Shown here: positions 5,356 through 6,631 of the stretch, one piece after another
Layout of the letters: each line of letters begins with the position of its first letter
How positions within the stretch are numbered: the stretch's first letter is position 1
From: Fibrobacterota bacterium
GTDB taxonomy: Bacteria > Fibrobacterota > Chitinivibrionia > Chitinivibrionales > Chitinispirillaceae
Assembly: GCA_023436205.1 (NCBI GenBank)
Contig: JAEZKC010000098.1
Span: forward strand, 1-6,631
Length of the DNA stretch: 6,631 nucleotides
Reading direction: 5' to 3'
Notes under the pieces: generated by a model
Told to the model about the DNA's origin: nothing
What the model saw: the letters and a program-made list of their open reading frames with translations, nothing else
Databases searched by the model: none
Translations under genes and position numbers: made by a program

Positions 5356-5371
5356 TGGCATTGGCTTTGCA
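5356..5371 (+). promoter_or_regulatory. Sigma-54 (RpoN) -24/-12 promoter of the small heat shock operon
   Basis: TGGCATTGGCTTTGCA matches the sigma-54 consensus TGGCAC-N5-TTGCW: the invariant GG (5357-5358) and GC (5369-5370) are correctly spaced, with TGGCA and TTGCA intact. Transcription would start near 5382, leaving a leader of about 70 nt. Sigma-54 control of a small heat shock gene has precedent in E. coli ibpB. No CIRCE element or better sigma-70 promoter is visible here. Confidence 0.65.
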
Positions 5372-5438
5372 TAAATAGGAGGCGTGCAAGAATTGAAGAT
5401 CACAAATGATGATACACTTAACAAAAACAAAACATTTC

Positions 5439-5446
5439 AAGGAGGG
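5439..5446 (+). promoter_or_regulatory. Strong SD site of the first small heat shock gene
   Basis: AAGGAGGG ends four bases before the ATG at 5451 and is near-perfectly complementary to the 16S rRNA tail, which suits a highly expressed stress gene. Confidence 0.75.
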
Positions 5447-5450
5447 ATCT

Positions 5451-5864
5451 ATGTACTGGACTGTCAATCCTTTCAAGGAACTGGAGAGAATGCGCAGAGA
5501 TATGGATACGCTTTTTAGCAGATCCGGATATTCATCACAGGAGCCGGTGTTTCCATTGATAAACACCTTCGAAAACAAAGAGGAACTGCAGATCGTGGCA
5601 GAGCTTCCGGGGATGGCAAAGGAGAATGTGACCATCACAATGGAAAACGGTATTCTTACTCTTTCCGGAAACCGTGATGCGGGATCACCGGAGAGGGCGG
5701 CAGCTCTCAGACGTGAACGTCCCAGGGGCCGTTTCGAGAAGAAGATCCGCATTCCGGTGAAAGTAAACGATGCGGCAATTTCGGCCACGTTTAATGACGG
5801 TGTGCTTACAGTGAAACTTCCCAAGGCGGAAGAGGCTAAGCCGAAGCAGATTAGGATTGAGTAG
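5451..5864 (+). CDS. Small heat shock protein, Hsp20/alpha-crystallin family (first of pair)
   Basis: A 137-residue ATP-independent cytoplasmic chaperone that would form oligomers and hold unfolding proteins until ATP-dependent chaperones refold them. A short N-terminal arm (1-33, NPFKELERMRRDMDTLF, helical and amphipathic) precedes the alpha-crystallin domain (about 34-126). That domain shows the family's ELPGM (51-55), the MENGILTLSGNR strand (64-75), a loop rich in arginine (AALRRERPRGRF) and the signature NDGVLTVKLPK (115-125). The C-terminal IxI anchor is Ile134-Arg-Ile136. All parts needed for assembly are present. The start at 5451 is set by AAGGAGGG (5439-5446); the in-frame ATG at 5406 has no such site. 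It is first in an operon with a second, diverged paralogue 144 bp downstream. Confidence 0.93.
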   Translation: MYWTVNPFKELERMRRDMDTLFSRSGYSSQEPVFPLINTFENKEELQIVAELPGMAKENVTITMENGILTLSGNRDAGSPERAAALRRERPRGRFEKKIRIPVKVNDAAISATFNDGVLTVKLPKAEEAKPKQIRIE

Positions 5865-5868
5865 GATT

Positions 5869-5960
5869 ATGCTTCGACTTCGGCGGACCTATGCTTAGTA
5901 TGTGCGAAACGGAGATAATGCTTCGAGTCCGGAGACTGTACAGAGTATGTGCGGAACGGG
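5869..5960 (+). repeat. Two tandem copies of the palindromic repeat family between the heat shock genes
   Basis: Copy one starts ATGCTTCGACTTCGG at 5869 and copy two ATGCTTCGAGTCCGG at 5918, 49 bp apart. Their ends are AGTATGTGCGAAACGG (5897-5912) and AGTATGTGCGGAACGG (5944-5959), so copy two is 2 bp shorter. The CTTCGA..GCGAAACGG skeleton relates them to 3340-3391. A fragment, ATGTGCGGAACG, recurs at 6544-6555. They lie within the presumed operon and could form RNA structure that modulates expression of the second gene. Confidence 0.6.
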
Positions 5961-5998
5961 AAAAGAAAACAAACATATAATGAAATAGAGAAAACAAT

Positions 5999-6003
5999 GG
6001 AGG
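5999..6003 (+). promoter_or_regulatory. SD site deciding the second heat shock gene start
   Basis: GGAGG lies five bases before the ATG at 6009. In-frame ATGs at 5949 and 5997 have no comparable site, and the first falls inside the palindromic repeat. Confidence 0.65.
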
Positions 6004-6008
6004 AAAAT

Positions 6009-6407
6009 ATGGAAAGCGAAGTAACCAAAAGAGAAAAACAGGAAGTGCGGCAGGCATCACCGGAGCAGCTGGTTGACGCAGGCAACGCTTACAGTCCCGA
6101 TGTAGACATTTTCGACAATAAGGAATCGCTGATAATGCAGCTTGATATTCCGGGGGTGGCCAAGGGGGATGTGGCTATCGAAATTGACGAGAACAATGTT
6201 CTTTCGATCAGGGCAAAGACATCCTACCGTGAACCTGAAGGTCTGGTGTACCGGGAGTTTCGCACCGGAAACTACTACCGGGCATTTACCCTCAGCGATG
6301 AATTCGACAAGGACAAGATCGGTGCAAAGCTTGAGAACGGAGTGCTTGAGCTCACCATTCCCCGCCGTGAGGAGGTCAAACCCCGCAGAATCCAGATCAG
6401 CGCCTGA
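6009..6407 (+). CDS. Small heat shock protein, Hsp20/alpha-crystallin family (second of pair)
   Basis: A 132-residue paralogue of the preceding chaperone. The N-terminal arm (1-28) is charged and polar, quite unlike the amphipathic arm of its partner, which suggests different client binding or mixed oligomers, as known for IbpA/IbpB-type pairs; that is inference. The alpha-crystallin domain (about 29-120) has LDIPGV (45-50), the strand NVLSIRAKTSY (63-73), YREFRTGNYYRAFTL (81-95) and the signature LENGVLELTIPR (108-119). The C-terminal IxI anchor is Ile128-Gln-Ile130. The start at 6009 follows GGAGG with five-base spacing. No separate promoter is evident, so it probably shares the sigma-54 transcript; the 144-bp gap is filled by a tandem palindromic repeat. 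The stop codon lies in the loop of a hairpin. Confidence 0.92.
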   Translation: MESEVTKREKQEVRQASPEQLVDAGNAYSPDVDIFDNKESLIMQLDIPGVAKGDVAIEIDENNVLSIRAKTSYREPEGLVYREFRTGNYYRAFTLSDEFDKDKIGAKLENGVLELTIPRREEVKPRRIQISA

Positions 6408-6418
6408 TAAAGGCGCTG
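6398..6418 (+). terminator. Hairpin spanning the stop codon of the second heat shock gene
   Basis: CAGCGCC (6398-6404) pairs perfectly with GGCGCTG (6412-6418), a 7-bp GC-rich stem with the stop codon in its loop. No T-run follows, so it is not a classic intrinsic terminator; it may protect the 3' end or slow the polymerase. Confidence 0.4.
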
Positions 6419-6453
6419 CTCCAACCCCTGTTGATCACGGGAGTCAGGTGTCG

Positions 6454-6480
6454 GAGCGACGGTAAGCCGTACTGTCGCTC
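6454..6480 (+). terminator. Strong stem-loop downstream of the heat shock operon
   Basis: GAGCGAC (6454-6460) pairs with GTCGCTC (6474-6480), and pairing continues through one G-T wobble to an 11-bp stem with a 5-base loop (6465-6469). It is followed by a pyrimidine-rich stretch (TCCTTCCTGTCTC) rather than pure Ts. The likely end of the operon transcript. Confidence 0.45.
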
Positions 6481-6492
6481 TCCTTCCTGTCT

Positions 6493-6545
6493 CGGATAGA
6501 GATAGCGATACCGATAGCGATACCGATAGCGATACCGATAGCGAT
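6493..6545 (+). repeat. Hexamer microsatellite (GCGATA/CCGATA alternating)
   Basis: About nine hexamers of the form NNGATA in register from 6493. After two diverged units (CGGATA, GAGATA), GCGATA and CCGATA alternate, making a 12-bp higher-order unit. The array ends against the ATGTGCGGAACG fragment of the palindromic family (6544-6555). Not coding: a reverse-strand reading gives only an Arg-Tyr run. Confidence 0.85.
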
Positions 6546-6595
6546 GTGCGGAACGTGGACAGTATCGTGAGGGGGACAATTTAGAATTTGCGGAC

Positions 6596-6631
6596 CTCTG
6601 CCCTCTGTCCTCTGTCCTCTGTCCTCTGTCC
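6596..6631 (+). repeat. Heptamer microsatellite CTCTGTC, running off the window
   Basis: Five consecutive 7-bp units (first CTCTGCC, then four perfect CTCTGTC) reach the right edge, so the true length is unknown. Slippage-prone repeats of this kind are usually intergenic. Confidence 0.85.

Noticed and set aside
5949..6008. Earlier starts for the second heat shock protein
   Set aside because: The ATG at 5949 lies in the tandem repeat and the one at 5997 lacks an SD site; GGAGG is correctly placed only for 6009.
6397..6579. Minus-strand frame with a run of Arg-Tyr repeats
   Set aside because: It is the translation of the hexamer microsatellite with no start signal or protein-like context.

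Overview
The window is about 6.6 kb of bacterial chromosome with mixed base composition and good Shine-Dalgarno (SD) sites before most genes. It holds seven well-formed genes, one possible gene tail at the left edge, and a large amount of repetitive, hairpin-rich intergenic DNA. All gene families present are widespread, so phylum cannot be assigned. The four-helix-bundle 'suffix' gene, dispersed palindromic repeats and hexamer/heptamer microsatellites suggest an uncultivated or environmental Gram-negative-type lineage; this is inference only.

Layout. Positions 1-422 carry a possible gene tail, then a multi-hairpin intergenic element. 423-1796 (+) is a membrane zinc metalloprotease of the M50/site-2 protease type with an unusual MORN-like extra-membrane tail. 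1875-2537 (+) is an unrecognised helical protein. 2538-2945 is non-coding and holds the most striking signal: a GCCGCA-N4-TGCGGC hairpin motif repeated at an exact 43-bp period. 2946-3338 (+) is a four-helix-bundle (S23/Avd-like) suffix-type protein that looks shortened at its C-terminus. A short convergent junction follows, with a palindromic repeat and an AATCAACA-type repeat. On the minus strand come an RsuA-type rRNA pseudouridine synthase (3428-4120) and, translationally coupled upstream of it, a beta-hydroxyacid dehydrogenase (4113-4994). After a divergent intergenic region, 5451-5864 and 6009-6407 (+) encode two small heat shock proteins, followed by hairpins and two microsatellites (6408-6631).

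How it works together. The two small heat shock genes look like one stress operon. A close match to the sigma-54 -24/-12 promoter lies about 80 bp before the first gene, and an imperfect dyad sits about 100 bp upstream of the predicted start of transcription, where an enhancer-binding activator would be expected. The dehydrogenase and pseudouridine synthase share a transcript but have no obvious common pathway. The first half shows no pathway; it looks like an accessory stretch bounded by a 36/37-nt near-perfect inverted copy of a dispersed repeat (122-158 and 3340-3375).

No complete known defence or mobile system is visible: no CRISPR repeats, reverse transcriptase, transposase or integrase. 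The best candidates for something undescribed are the 43-bp phased hairpin array with its neighbouring unknown gene, and the M50-MORN fusion.
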